Source: Candidatus Villigracilis saccharophilus (GTDB lineage Bacteria; Chloroflexota; Anaerolineae; Anaerolineales; Villigracilaceae). Taken from it: DNA of 64,000 nucleotides. The stretch lies in contig JADJNA010000055.1 in assembly GCA_016709305.1 (NCBI GenBank), positions 62,001 to 126,000 of the forward strand. Direction: 5' to 3'. The notes under the pieces were generated by a model that had not been told where the DNA came from, searched no databases, and was given only the letters and a program-made list of their open reading frames with translations. A program made the translations under genes and the position numbers. Each line of letters begins with the position of its first letter. Position 1 is the first letter of the stretch. Below are positions 24,202-32,155 of the stretch, in pieces.

Positions 24202-24867
24202 ATGGAAAAGCTTCTCAACGAACAGGTCATAAGCCAGATCAGTCAGTTATTTGAACAAATGAAAGAGCCCGTAGAAATCCTGTTTTTTGGATCCCGGGAT
24301 CAATGCGAGTATTGCGCAGACACACGCCAACTTCTTGAAGAAGTTACTGCGGTTGATAAAAAACTAAGTTTGAGCATCTACGATCTGCAGGATAATGCGG
24401 ATATGGCACGCAAGTTCAATATTGATAAAGCTCCTGCTTTTGTAGTTGCAGGCAAAGACGGCGATCAAGTCATTGATTTTGGAATTCAATACTCTGGGAT
24501 TCCTGCCGGCCACGAATTTGGTACCCTGGTGAATGACGTTGTGCTTGTCTCAGGCCGTGACTCAGGGCTTAGCGCTGAAGCGCGTGACTACCTGAAGAAC
24601 CTCACCGAGCCATTGCACCTGCAGGTATTTGTAACACCCACTTGTCCACACTGTCCGCGTGCCGTGTTACTTGCGCACCAGATGGCTATGGAAAATCCAG
24701 CCATGGTCCGCGCAGAAGGTGTCGAAGCCACAGAATTCCCCGAGTTGGCGAACCAGTTCAATGTTAGAGGCGTTCCGCAGACGGTTATCAATGCTGGAAA
24801 GGGCTCACTCGTCGGGGCGATGCCGGAGAAAAATCTTCTGGCAGAGATCATGCGAGCGATTAACTAA
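24202..24867 (+). CDS. tandem thioredoxin-fold disulfide oxidoreductase (PDO type)
   Basis: A 221-residue protein with two thioredoxin folds in a row. The first carries 'CEYC' ('RDQCEYCADTRQ'), the second 'CPHC' ('TPTCPHCPRAVLLAHQ'). Each half also has a cis-Pro segment ('NIDKAPAFVV' and 'NVRGVPQTVI'). This is the layout of the archaeal-type protein disulfide oxidoreductase and AhpF N-terminal domain. It acts in the cytoplasm and may reduce disulfides or peroxiredoxins. The start follows 'taggagtatatac', and it has an ECF-type promoter, with the TlpA-like gene just downstream. Confidence 0.92.
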   Translation: MEKLLNEQVISQISQLFEQMKEPVEILFFGSRDQCEYCADTRQLLEEVTAVDKKLSLSIYDLQDNADMARKFNIDKAPAFVVAGKDGDQVIDFGIQYSGIPAGHEFGTLVNDVVLVSGRDSGLSAEARDYLKNLTEPLHLQVFVTPTCPHCPRAVLLAHQMAMENPAMVRAEGVEATEFPELANQFNVRGVPQTVINAGKGSLVGAMPEKNLLAEIMRAIN

Positions 24868-24895
24868 TTTGCCTTAAGGATCTTGCAGGTTTTAC

Positions 24896-25483
24896 ATGCC
24901 AAAGAAAAATAATCGTTACAGAAAGAATAAGACTAATAATGGCCTGATGTTTATCCTGGGTATTGGATTGGTGTTGATCGGTCTTGCATCTTTACTTATC
25001 TTGCAAGGTGCAAAAACTGGCCAGGCATCTCAATCCATTTCCAATTCGGTCATCCCAGTGGCAGTGAACTATCCTGCCCCTGAACTTTCCCTCCAAAATG
25101 TGGACGGTAAGAGCGAGGCACTTATCGATTATCGTGATCAGGTTGTCCTGGTTAATAATTGGGCTACCTGGTGTCCGCCCTGCAAAGCGGAAATACCCAC
25201 ACTTCAAGCTTATTACGAAACTCATACGATGGATGGATTTGTGATCATCGGAATAGATGCTGGGGAACCACAAAGTGAGGTTCTAAAATTTGTTCAGGAA
25301 CACAATATGACCTATCCAGTTTGGTTCGATCTTAAGAATACAGCGATGAATGCGTTCAAGAACCAAAGCCTGCCAAGTTCTTTTGTAATTGATCGAAAGG
25401 GTATAGTGCGTCTTGCCTGGGTTGGCGAGATCAGCGGGGAAGTGCTTGAAAAATATGTAACCCCATTGATCACGGAAAACTAA
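24896..25483 (+). CDS. TlpA/ResA-like membrane-anchored thioredoxin
   Basis: A 195-residue protein with a basic N-terminus and one membrane helix (about residues 15-38), then a TlpA/ResA-type domain. The active site 'NNWATWCPPCKAEIPTLQAY' is the classic WCPPC, and 'SLPSSFVIDRKGIVRLAWVG' holds the cis-Pro strand. Such proteins keep extracytoplasmic thiols reduced, for example during cytochrome c assembly. It is 28 bases after the tandem thioredoxin and probably shares its promoter. It ends before a clear terminator. Confidence 0.92.
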   Translation: MPKKNNRYRKNKTNNGLMFILGIGLVLIGLASLLILQGAKTGQASQSISNSVIPVAVNYPAPELSLQNVDGKSEALIDYRDQVVLVNNWATWCPPCKAEIPTLQAYYETHTMDGFVIIGIDAGEPQSEVLKFVQEHNMTYPVWFDLKNTAMNAFKNQSLPSSFVIDRKGIVRLAWVGEISGEVLEKYVTPLITEN

Positions 25484-25545
25484 ATATTATTTATAAAATG
25501 TAATGCAGGCGCTGTTTAAAACCAACCCGACCTGATACAAGATAC

Positions 25546-25579
25546 AAAAAGCTGGCAGGCATTGATCTGCCAGCTTTTT
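25546..25579. terminator. rho-independent terminator
   Basis: Stem AAAAAGCTGGCAG / CTGCCAGCTTTTT (25546-25558 with 25567-25579), 8-base loop, with T-run. It works in both directions, ending the TlpA-like operon (plus) and the hypothetical gene at 25688 (minus). Confidence 0.9.
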
Positions 25580-25687
25580 TAAATTATTAAGTGAAACCCT
25601 GCGAAAACCTCGATTGTTTTCGATATCACCGAATACTGTTTCAGGTTCTGTCGAGCGTTTCTTGCGCAAAGCAATTTTGAATACCAC

Positions 25688-26119
25688 TTATGATGGAATG
25701 CTCGTTCGAACTTTTGTGGCAATCTGGCGGCCGGTCATCTTATCCACAGTTTCAATGGTCAGGATATGTGCCTTGAGGCCTTGCTGTTCAAACCGTTTTA
25801 CGAGTTCGTCCTTGGCTTCGCCGGGACCAAAGATTTGGATCGTATCTGCGTCGCCAACCACGGCCATAACCTGCTCGTAATAGTTGTTGATCTGGTCTGC
25901 AATTTGACGATTACGTACATCTTCTAAAAAATCATCAGATGATGCCGTTTCTTCTGTAAAACGTTCATGTCTTTCCATATCGGAAGATATTTCTTTTATT
26001 TCCTCCCCCGTAACACTGATCATAACAATTACAGCTTTGGAATGGTCAATCCAAAGCCCTGCTTGCTTGTCCAAAGCACTTCTCCTGGCAGATGCTTGCC
26101 AATCAACGTTTATATTCAT
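25688..26119 (-). CDS. paralog 1 of a 'KQAGLWIDH' family protein
   Basis: A 143-residue soluble protein that has a close relative at 51291. Both share 'KQAGLWIDH', a stretch 'KAVIV', and 'FGPGEAKDELVKRFEQ'-like and 'LKAHILTIETVDKMT'-like segments. The fold looks like that of eRF1-type or 'translational machinery' proteins, but I would not name it beyond that. ATG at 26119 gives the N-terminal extension before the shared block; the paralog starts right at 'KKQAGLWIDH'. It sits next to an LSDAT-type protein. No motif shows catalysis. Confidence 0.6.
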   Translation of the reverse strand: MNINVDWQASARRSALDKQAGLWIDHSKAVIVMISVTGEEIKEISSDMERHERFTEETASSDDFLEDVRNRQIADQINNYYEQVMAVVGDADTIQIFGPGEAKDELVKRFEQQGLKAHILTIETVDKMTGRQIATKVRTSIPS

Positions 26120-26134
26120 CAACCCGGATGGATC

Positions 26135-26860
26135 TCAATGGGGCAGGATAATTCTTTCATTCTGAGAGAGCGCTCCCCGAACCACCGCGCTGATCTTCTG
26201 TTCATCGTTTGCCGGAACAATAAAAATTAATTCATGACGATTAGGCTGGGAGGTCAATTCATCTGCCAGACGCCCTGTGCCACTCAAGACGATGACCCCG
26301 CGGGCATTCTGCAAACTCAATTCGACATCCTTGCGGGATACATCCCCCCCGTTGATCAAAATCGTTACAGATTTTTGTCCATTGGATATGATCGTCGCCG
26401 CGTTCGCGATCCATGGAGACTCGTCTCCGAATTGATGACCGGGCACAAGCATAAAATGGGAATAATACGGCGCCAATTGCCAGCGCTTTATTCCCCACCA
26501 TAAGAATTTGGCGCTGCGCGGACCTTGTGGCCAGGTAACCAATTCCTCAAGAGTTATCCCCAGTAAAGGAAATGCCCAATGATTTTGCCAGCGCATTTTC
26601 CCGATCTCAGCCATCACGCCCATGTCTGTTCCCCCGCAGATGACCAGGGCATCCATATCTTCTGCGGCTCTGGCAATAGACTGGATTGCAAGGCGTGTAA
26701 CCACGGCTTGTTCATCATCAATGTGCCCGCCGATCAGCACAATAACAGGTCTGCTTTTATCCAATCTCAACTCAGAAATAGCCCTGACCAGGTCAGGTGG
26801 GCTTTCAGGGAAAACGCAGAGTGCCTGTTGATTTGGAAATCTAATTATTTGAGTACGCAT
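26135..26860 (-). CDS. LSDAT/SLOG-fold nucleotide-binding protein
   Basis: A 241-residue protein with a Rossmann-like SLOG/LSDAT fold. Diagnostic segments are 'VIVLIGGHIDDEQ', 'DALVICGGTDMGVMAEIG', and 'LMLVPGHQFGDE'-like 'HFMLVPGHQFGDESPW', plus 'SVTILINGGDVSRKDVEL'. This matches prokaryotic LSDAT proteins related to the cytosolic part of TRPM channels and to lysine-decarboxylase-like nucleotide binders. They are thought to bind nucleotide-derived ligands. It neighbours the 'KQAGLWIDH' protein and small envelope genes, so it may sense or process a nucleotide signal in stress. That role is inference. Confidence 0.75.
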   Translation of the reverse strand: MRTQIIRFPNQQALCVFPESPPDLVRAISELRLDKSRPVIVLIGGHIDDEQAVVTRLAIQSIARAAEDMDALVICGGTDMGVMAEIGKMRWQNHWAFPLLGITLEELVTWPQGPRSAKFLWWGIKRWQLAPYYSHFMLVPGHQFGDESPWIANAATIISNGQKSVTILINGGDVSRKDVELSLQNARGVIVLSGTGRLADELTSQPNRHELIFIVPANDEQKISAVVRGALSQNERIILPH

Positions 26861-26927
26861 AATGTCTCGCTTTCACACATTTTCATCTTCAATCTTGCCT
26901 GTCAACCTTATGGAGATGGGTATCTAG

Positions 26928-27056
26928 TTAGGGTAGTTTAAGAGCAATATTTTCCTTTGATCTTGAAATCTGACGGATCTTGCTGTATACAAATAAAAAT
27001 GGGTAGGCAAAAAAGGTAAGTAAGTCCATAATCAAAAAAAACAGGTTCAATTTCAT
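26928..27056 (-). CDS. 42-residue membrane microprotein
   Basis: A small open frame with a good ribosome site 'ggagattaaca' upstream of ATG 27056. It starts 'MKLNLFFLIMDLLTFFAYPF' and continues as a hydrophobic helix to a basic 'SKIRQISRSKEN' tail, ending 'ALKLP'. It is likely a single-pass membrane protein between the 27084 gene and the LSDAT gene. No family is recognised. It is too short for default gene calling, which may explain an empty gap here. Confidence 0.6.
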   Translation of the reverse strand: MKLNLFFLIMDLLTFFAYPFLFVYSKIRQISRSKENIALKLP

Positions 27057-27083
27057 TGTTAATCTCCTCATTAATTCTAAAAA

Positions 27084-27743
27084 CTAGCCGACCGTCTCAT
27101 CGAGTAATTTTTTGATCTGTTTAATTCTTTGATGATTGGCTTCATGTTCGGCCACGCGTTTATTGAATTCCTCTTCATCAATTATCAAAATCTCTGGCTG
27201 CAACTGAACAGGCTGGGATGTGGCCGCGCCTTCCTTGAGTTTATTATCTTCAAAGACCTTCAAGAAAGCGCCCACTCCATCGTGTACGCGCGTATGTTCT
27301 TTAACCACTGCGGGGTCTGTAGCCGGGGGCGTCGCAGGCGTTGGCGTTTTATCGTATACAACCCTTACTATAACTTTGCCTTTATCAATGAACGGAAAAT
27401 CTATATGTGTTGGCAAGACACCAAGTTGTCCGCGATCCAGAATGAAGGCATAGCGAAGACCGTCACTGTTACAGGATACAACCTGTACTTGTAGTTTATT
27501 CGCGAGATCACGTAATAACCGCGGATCAAAGTAATTGCTAAAAGGTATCGAAGAGTGAGAGGCGATATAGTTATTATTGAGTATTCCGAATAAAACGATC
27601 ATGCCGGTCTCAGGGTCTTGAGTTAATCGCCAGCGTTTGAAGCGCGGCAATAACCCCCATTTTGACAGGACCGTTGAAACCTGAGCCCTGATCCGCCGTG
27701 ATCTCTGAACAAACTGATGAGAATCAATTGTCGGGGTTGTCAT
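27084..27743 (-). CDS. hypothetical protein, coiled C-terminus
   Basis: About 219 residues if started at the ATG at 27743, preceded by 'agaaggatga'. The middle part, 'GLLPRFKRWRLTQDPETGMI' with 'VLFGILNNNYIASHSSIPF' and 'KVIVRVVYDKTPTPATPPAT', looks like a mixed alpha/beta domain followed by a Pro/Thr-rich linker. The C-terminus is a charged coiled coil ('FNKRVAEHEANHQRIKQIKK'). No family is recognised. It overlaps the 62-residue gene upstream and is probably co-translated with it. Confidence 0.6.
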   Translation of the reverse strand: MTTPTIDSHQFVQRSRRIRAQVSTVLSKWGLLPRFKRWRLTQDPETGMIVLFGILNNNYIASHSSIPFSNYFDPRLLRDLANKLQVQVVSCNSDGLRYAFILDRGQLGVLPTHIDFPFIDKGKVIVRVVYDKTPTPATPPATDPAVVKEHTRVHDGVGAFLKVFEDNKLKEGAATSQPVQLQPEILIIDEEEFNKRVAEHEANHQRIKQIKKLLDETVG

Positions 27744-27912
27744 TTTCATCCTTCTTGTCATGGTCCAGCTTATCACTTTCTAGCAATTGAGTCTTGACTT
27801 CATCAAGCCATTGATGGACTTGGTCATCCGGGGTCACGACCTGATAACGGTTGTCAAGAATATCTGTTTCGAGATAGGGTAATGAATCATCATGCTCGTG
27901 TTTAACATCCAT
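27724..27912 (-). CDS. small acidic hypothetical protein
   Basis: A 62-residue acidic, hydrophilic protein, with 'DVKHEHDDSLPYLETDILDN' at the start and 'DKLDHDKKDENDNPDN' at the end. It overlaps the next gene (27084-27743) by about 20 bases. It has no membrane segment or recognised domain, and its strong acidic tail may bind metal or a partner protein. The ribosome site is weak, so the call is moderate. Confidence 0.5.
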   Translation of the reverse strand: MDVKHEHDDSLPYLETDILDNRYQVVTPDDQVHQWLDEVKTQLLESDKLDHDKKDENDNPDN

Positions 27913-27975
27913 TACCGGGGAAAACTTGTTAACAGGATTTTCGAGCGCGTGTTGCTTGGCTGACTGAAGTTTCTG

Positions 27976-28680
27976 TCAGCGCCAGATCGCCCAAAGGATA
28001 AGAACAGCTAATAATAAGATAAAGATCGGAAAGCACCACATCCATAAAAAAGCAACAGGACCCTGTCTTTGTTCCTCACGCTGGCGGTCCTGGTCAGCAT
28101 ACCATTGTGATGTCGCGGCGGCGGCTTGAGTTTGTGTGGCGATATTATCGGAAATGGCTGTTTGCGTGCTTGCAGCGAGTTGGTCGATGTTTTGTTGATT
28201 TAACAAGGATTGCGCGCTCGTTGTTGCCATATCTGCCATTTGAGTCTGGCGGATCGAATCCTGGGTCAGCGCCGCGCTTTGAGTTGCTCCAGCTGAAAAC
28301 AAAGTTGCCTGTGCATTAGCGCGGGCAACTTCAACAGTGGCAGCAATCTGAGCAACAATGATGTTGGTGTTATTCTGCTCCTGAGTCTGGGCCGCGCTTA
28401 ATGTCGCGTTGGCAGAATTTAAGGTTGCCTGTGCGTTGGCGCGCGCCATTTCGGCTGTCGCGGCTGCCAGATACTCAGCGTTGAACTTTTCCTGGGTCAA
28501 TGCCGCTGCGTAGGTTGCTTGATTGCAGGCCTCACAAGGCAGGATCATTTGTGTGGATGCAGGCACCTGTAGTCCATTTATCTGAATGGATGGTGTTACC
28601 GTCATTCCAGTACATGCAGATAGGATCGGTAAAATCGATATCAAGATCAAAACAACGGTAATACGCAGATTATGACGCAT
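27976..28680 (-). CDS. Ala/Gln/Thr-rich lipoprotein with C-terminal membrane helix
   Basis: A 234-residue protein with a lipoprotein signal (lipobox 'ILSAC'), a long Ala/Gln/Thr-rich segment (about residues 50-195) with repeating 'ARANAQATL..A.ATQSAA' units, and a C-terminal hydrophobic helix 'FPIFILLLAVLILWAIWR'. The repeats should form a long coiled coil. Having a lipid anchor at one end and a helix anchor at the other is unusual and would tether the rod at both ends, or hold two membranes. No family is recognised. It lies in the small-envelope-protein cluster. Confidence 0.7.
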   Translation of the reverse strand: MRHNLRITVVLILISILPILSACTGMTVTPSIQINGLQVPASTQMILPCEACNQATYAAALTQEKFNAEYLAAATAEMARANAQATLNSANATLSAAQTQEQNNTNIIVAQIAATVEVARANAQATLFSAGATQSAALTQDSIRQTQMADMATTSAQSLLNQQNIDQLAASTQTAISDNIATQTQAAAATSQWYADQDRQREEQRQGPVAFLWMWCFPIFILLLAVLILWAIWR

Positions 28681-28689
28681 TGATCTTCT

Positions 28690-29127
28690 CTAAGCTGCAC
28701 TGGCTAGTGAAATTCCCTTGACCATTGCAGCGGTTTTTCTGGGTCGGTTTATACGTGTTGCCACATCAGCCTGAGTAATTATGCCCAGGATCTTGTTATC
28801 ACTATTTACTATGGGAATACGGCGAAGTTGGTGTTCAGCCATGGCATCCAGAGCATTCTGCAGATCATCCTCGGCAAGGCAGGAGACGATATGATGTGTC
28901 ATGACTGCTTCCACTATAGTGGATCTGGTATTTAGCCCTTCGGCTAAGATTCTTAATGTGAGGTCGCGGTCAGTTACTATGCCGATCAATTTTTTTGTGC
29001 GTTTGTTCTCAATAACTGGGATCGACCCAATGTTCTCACTCTTCATCAATTCTGCTGCTTTTTGCGCTGTGTCGGTTGGCAGACAACAGGTCAGCTTTTT
29101 TGTCATTATTTTTTTGCACTTCTTCAT
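28690..29127 (-). CDS. tandem CBS-domain protein
   Basis: A 145-residue protein with two CBS repeats and little else. CBS1 lies around 'DTAQKAAELMKSENIGSIPV', with 'KLIGIVTDRDLTLRI', and CBS2 around 'EDDLQNALDAMAEHQLRRIP', with 'KILGIITQADVATRI'. Such proteins bind adenosine nucleotides and act as energy sensors or regulate a partner. The start has a strong 'aaggagagatctt'. It may sense adenylate charge for the stress genes around it. No partner domain is attached. Confidence 0.92.
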   Translation of the reverse strand: MKKCKKIMTKKLTCCLPTDTAQKAAELMKSENIGSIPVIENKRTKKLIGIVTDRDLTLRILAEGLNTRSTIVEAVMTHHIVSCLAEDDLQNALDAMAEHQLRRIPIVNSDNKILGIITQADVATRINRPRKTAAMVKGISLASAA

Positions 29128-29168
29128 AAGATCTCTCCTTCAAAACGATAAAAATATTTTTACTAGAT

Positions 29169-29228
29169 TTATCGCAAGTATCCAATCAAGAACAGTACTA
29201 TCAGAACTATAATCACGGTGTATAACAT
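29169..29228 (-). CDS. 19-residue membrane microprotein
   Basis: A very short open frame, 19 codons, with a near-perfect ribosome site 'aaaggagattccca' before ATG 29228. The product 'MLYTVIIVLIVLFLIGYLR' is a single hydrophobic helix. It resembles the lmo0937/DUF3309 type of tiny stress membrane proteins, here reduced to the first helix. A likely disrupted relative is at 39166-39229. The clear ribosome site and hydrophobic pattern suggest it is translated, but length alone makes it uncertain. Confidence 0.5.
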   Translation of the reverse strand: MLYTVIIVLIVLFLIGYLR

Positions 29229-29300
29229 TGGGAATCTCCTTTCTTAATTTACGAAGGGACAGCTCTGAATGGCTGCCCCTTCTTTTTACAAAGCGCAGAC

Positions 29301-29459
29301 TTATCCGATCCCTAAAAGTCTCAAAATGATCAAGATGACGACGATGACAAGCAAGACGTGAACAATATTGCCGCTGCGTGGGATGCCAGAGTACACACTC
29401 GGACCAAAATATCCGAGCAGCCAGAGAACGAGCAGAATTACAATGATCCAGGTAAGCAT
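29301..29459 (-). CDS. lmo0937-family small membrane protein
   Basis: A 52-residue protein with two hydrophobic helices ('TWIIVILLVLWLLGYF' and 'IVHVLLVIVVILIILRLLG') joined by a short polar loop, the lmo0937 pattern. Upstream of ATG 29459 lies 'aaggagaaatct'. Members are small membrane proteins induced by stress. It lies between the six-copy repeat (first copy) and the 19-residue microprotein. Confidence 0.8.
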   Translation of the reverse strand: MLTWIIVILLVLWLLGYFGPSVYSGIPRSGNIVHVLLVIVVILIILRLLGIG

Positions 29460-29494
29460 GAGATTTCTCCTTTTTATTTCGATTGGTGCTACAG

Positions 29495-29566
29495 TTCATA
29501 ATACGATAAACACTCCCCAGCCGCATCCATCGGCTGGGGAGTGTTTATCTAGTCCACTTGGGGGAT
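29495..29566 (-). repeat. stem-loop repeat, copy 1
   Basis: First copy of the six-copy element. Stem 29506-29523 with 29531-29548 (18 bp, ATAAACACTCCCC... with ...GGGGAGTGTTTAT), loop CATCCAT, and tail AGTCCACTTGGGGG. It is oriented so that on the minus strand the tail comes first and the stem second, 27 bases after the stop of the EF-hand lipoprotein gene. Confidence 0.85.
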
Positions 29567-29592
29567 GAGATTAAAGCTATTTACACAAGATC

Positions 29593-30543
29593 CTACGGGA
29601 TCAATAATATTTCTGGCGTAGTAAAAGAAGATGGCACACAGGTGAAGCCCAATCCAACTGAATAGGAGTCTTTTACACCGTCCTGCCTCGGGTTGTAAGC
29701 GCCCGACGCATCGAGCAGATCCAAGTCGGGAGAGATCGCAATCATAAGCAAAGGATTGCCCTCAAGTTCTTGCAGGGTAATTGTTCCATCGTGGTTTGTG
29801 TCAAAGACTTGTGAGAGAATCTTTGTGGTCGTCAAATCGGCTTGTATTATTTGGTTGAGCCCATCTACAATAGCGGGCAGCAGCTTACTCTGAAAATCAT
29901 CGACCGTTAGACCGCCGCCCAGTTTGCCGTTGACGCAGCCTTTCTCGCTGACGTCAGCTTCCAACATCCCCCCGATCAGATCCACATTAACTACCTGACC
30001 CAGTAGGGATATTTCGATGCTAGCTTTCCCAGAAGCGCCAGAGAAATGGCCGCTGATAAGCGAGCCGATGATTGAAGAATCACGGGAAACATCAAAGGCA
30101 GGTTGGAAAATGTCCGTGCCGTCGAAGCGGGGTGCGGATGCTGTAGCCTGTCCCTGGAATATGGACCAGGAAACACTCGAGTCGTTCAGGAGATCATTTG
30201 CCTGCACTGCATGCAGTGAAACCAGTTGCCCACCCTTCACTGCTTGATCAAGGGTCAATTGCAAGTTAAGGCTTGGAGCTGCAGACATAAGCAGCGTAAA
30301 CAACTCTCCGAACTTGTTATCGAGCTTCTGCTGCGGGTCCCCGTCTATGTTCAGTGCGAAGGTTTGAGTCTCTTCCCGTGTTGCAGGTAACAATAAACTA
30401 TTGGTGACAAACTGGTATTGAATGCCTGTGGAGGGTATGACCACAGCGGTGGGTGTGGGTATGGGCGCTGTAGCGCCGCACGCCGCAAGTAAAATAAAAA
30501 CCAGACCGGTATTTACAACAACAAATATATTCTTCCTATTCAT
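29593..30543 (-). CDS. lipoprotein with EF-hand motif
   Basis: A 316-residue secreted lipoprotein (lipobox 'ILLAAC'), with a Pro/Thr linker before a large domain. Near the C-terminus is a canonical EF-hand loop, 'DTNHDGTITLQE', with Asp, Asn, Asp, Thr and Glu at the calcium-ligand positions, followed by 'GNPLL'. I place the start at 30543, preceded by 'aagaggagcaaactt'. The middle domain ('SIIGSLISGHFSGASGKASI') is not recognised. It is likely a calcium-binding surface protein. Confidence 0.75.
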   Translation of the reverse strand: MNRKNIFVVVNTGLVFILLAACGATAPIPTPTAVVIPSTGIQYQFVTNSLLLPATREETQTFALNIDGDPQQKLDNKFGELFTLLMSAAPSLNLQLTLDQAVKGGQLVSLHAVQANDLLNDSSVSWSIFQGQATASAPRFDGTDIFQPAFDVSRDSSIIGSLISGHFSGASGKASIEISLLGQVVNVDLIGGMLEADVSEKGCVNGKLGGGLTVDDFQSKLLPAIVDGLNQIIQADLTTTKILSQVFDTNHDGTITLQELEGNPLLMIAISPDLDLLDASGAYNPRQDGVKDSYSVGLGFTCVPSSFTTPEILLIP

Positions 30544-30576
30544 AAGTTTGCTCCTCTTGGTTACTTTTGATTTCAA

Positions 30577-31074
30577 TTATTGGCAGCCATTGGTGATCAT
30601 GCTGGTACTTGCCTGCCAGTCTTTGTTGAACGCTTGAACGGAATAATTCACAGTCATTCCGTTAGCGAGAAAAACGATATCCACATAAGAGGTGGAGTTT
30701 GGGATCAAGGTCGCGATCAACTGCTCGTCGCGATAGACTCTATAACTTTCCTCGCCAGTGGAACGGTCGGTCCAGTTAAGATTCATCGTCATGTTGCCGC
30801 CGCCAATAGCAGGTACACAGGTATAGTTGTAAATTGACCAGACTGGAATATTTGGCGGGATAAGCGTGGGACTTAAAGTTGCGCTCATTGTCGGCGTTAT
30901 AAATGTAAGCAAAATCATTATCGAATGTGGCGGCGTGGGAGTACTTTGTACAAGTGCCGGCGAGGCTGTGTTAAATGGAACTTCTCCGTTATTTAACGAA
31001 GGAAGATTGCAGGATGAAAGCATAACCATGAGCGAAAATGTCACCGACAGAATTTTTAATGTTTTCAAATTCAC
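30577..31074 (-). CDS. lipoprotein with fibronectin type III-like domain
   Basis: A 165-residue lipoprotein (lipobox 'MLSSC'). The N-terminal half is Thr/Pro/Ser-rich. The C-terminal half has a fibronectin III-like strand pattern, 'MNLNWTDRSTGEESYRVYRD', then 'IATLIPNSTSYVDIVF' and 'TVNYSVQAFNKDWQAS'. It is probably a surface-bound carbohydrate or protein-binding lipoprotein. It follows the YihY gene and its repeat, and is next to the EF-hand lipoprotein. Confidence 0.72.
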   Translation of the reverse strand: MNLKTLKILSVTFSLMVMLSSCNLPSLNNGEVPFNTASPALVQSTPTPPHSIMILLTFITPTMSATLSPTLIPPNIPVWSIYNYTCVPAIGGGNMTMNLNWTDRSTGEESYRVYRDEQLIATLIPNSTSYVDIVFLANGMTVNYSVQAFNKDWQASTSMITNGCQ

Positions 31075-31129
31075 CTTTACGATTTGCGCTGAAGATTTGA
31101 TTCAGAGTGCCTGAATCTTGTTATATCTA

Positions 31130-31199
31130 ATCATAAGCAAAACACTCCCCAGCCGCATCCATCGCCTGGGGAGTGTTTGCCTAGTCCGCTTGGGGGAGG
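31130..31199 (-). repeat. stem-loop repeat, copy 2
   Basis: Stem AACACTCCCCAG / CTGGGGAGTGTT (31141-31152 with 31166-31177), loop including CCGCATCCATCGC, tail CCTAGTCCGCTTGGGGGAGG. It ends 9 bases from the stop of the YihY gene at 31209. Confidence 0.85.
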
Positions 31200-31208
31200 C
31201 CATCAATG

Positions 31209-32155
31209 CTAAGTGGAAGTTACCTGATGTATTTCGCCTGTCTTTTTATTGTTTTGTTGCTTGAGTTGAAAAAAAGCAACGCTTAAATAAGCGCCAAACA
31301 GAAAGATGATTCCGCTCACGTAGGCCCATGTAAGAATGGCGATAATGGCTGCCACCGAACCATACACGAGATTGGAAGCGGAGATGTATGAAGAAACAAA
31401 AAAAGGAAGGCTTTCTTGGCAAATTCCCAAAGCAAGCCGGCTCCAATCGCGCCGGGCAAAACTTCGCGCCATGTGGATGATCCATGTGGGAACATGATAT
31501 AGAGCCCCATGAACATGGCAATATTAAGCAGGATGGCTGACAACAAGCTGGTCACCCCTACAATCGGAACCATTTGGACCGGCAGCCACGCGAGCAGAAT
31601 GGACAGAATGCTGCTGGCAAAGGAAGCGAGGAAAAGGATCGGTCCAACGAATGCAAGAATAAACAGGATCGCCAACCCGCGCCCTTTCCAAACAGGGCGG
31701 CGTCTTTTGACACCCCAAACTTCATTCAAGGCATGCGTGAAAGTGTTAAATACCGTGGAAGCAGACCAGAGCAGACCGAGCAGCGCAGCGCCGGTAACGG
31801 GTCCGCGTGCGGTAATGATCTCATCAATATTCTTTCCCAATAATTGACCCAGCGCCGGTGCTATAAACTCAAGCCGTCGGATGATAAGCTGCTGGTCCAT
31901 TGACGGTCCCAAGCTGTAGCTGGCAATTGCGATGCTCAAAAGTGTCAGGGGGAAAAGTGAGAGGATCGCAAAGTAGGCTATCGCAGCAGCCGTGATCGTT
32001 GAGTTTGGTTTTAAGGCTCGATCAATGGCGCTTGTTATCAATCCCAACCAGCCATTTGTCCGCTCATCAAACTGATGCACACCGCCGATGATTTTCTTCC
32101 ACAGCTGTGCCGCACCAACTGCAAGATTGGATGATATCAAGTTTTGTTTCTTCAT
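31209..32155 (-). CDS. YihY/BrkB-family membrane protein, frameshifted near 31400
   Basis: A YihY/virulence factor BrkB-type membrane protein with about six helices. The N-terminal part has 'ITAAAIAYFAILSLFPLTLL' and 'ALLGLLWSASTVFNTFTHAL', with 'LNEVWGVKRRRPVWKGRGLA' after it. The frame breaks in an A7 run at 31398-31404; the adjacent frame continues 'FFVSSYISASNLVYGSVAA' and 'YVSGIIFLFGAYLSVAFFQL', the family C-terminus. It overlaps the AI-2E gene upstream by 4 bases. The break is a homopolymer and is probably a sequencing error. Confidence 0.85.

Noticed and set aside
29140..29526. A 128-codon minus-strand frame
   Set aside because: It overlaps two better-supported small genes and the first repeat copy, and its product is Cys/Arg/His-rich without pattern.
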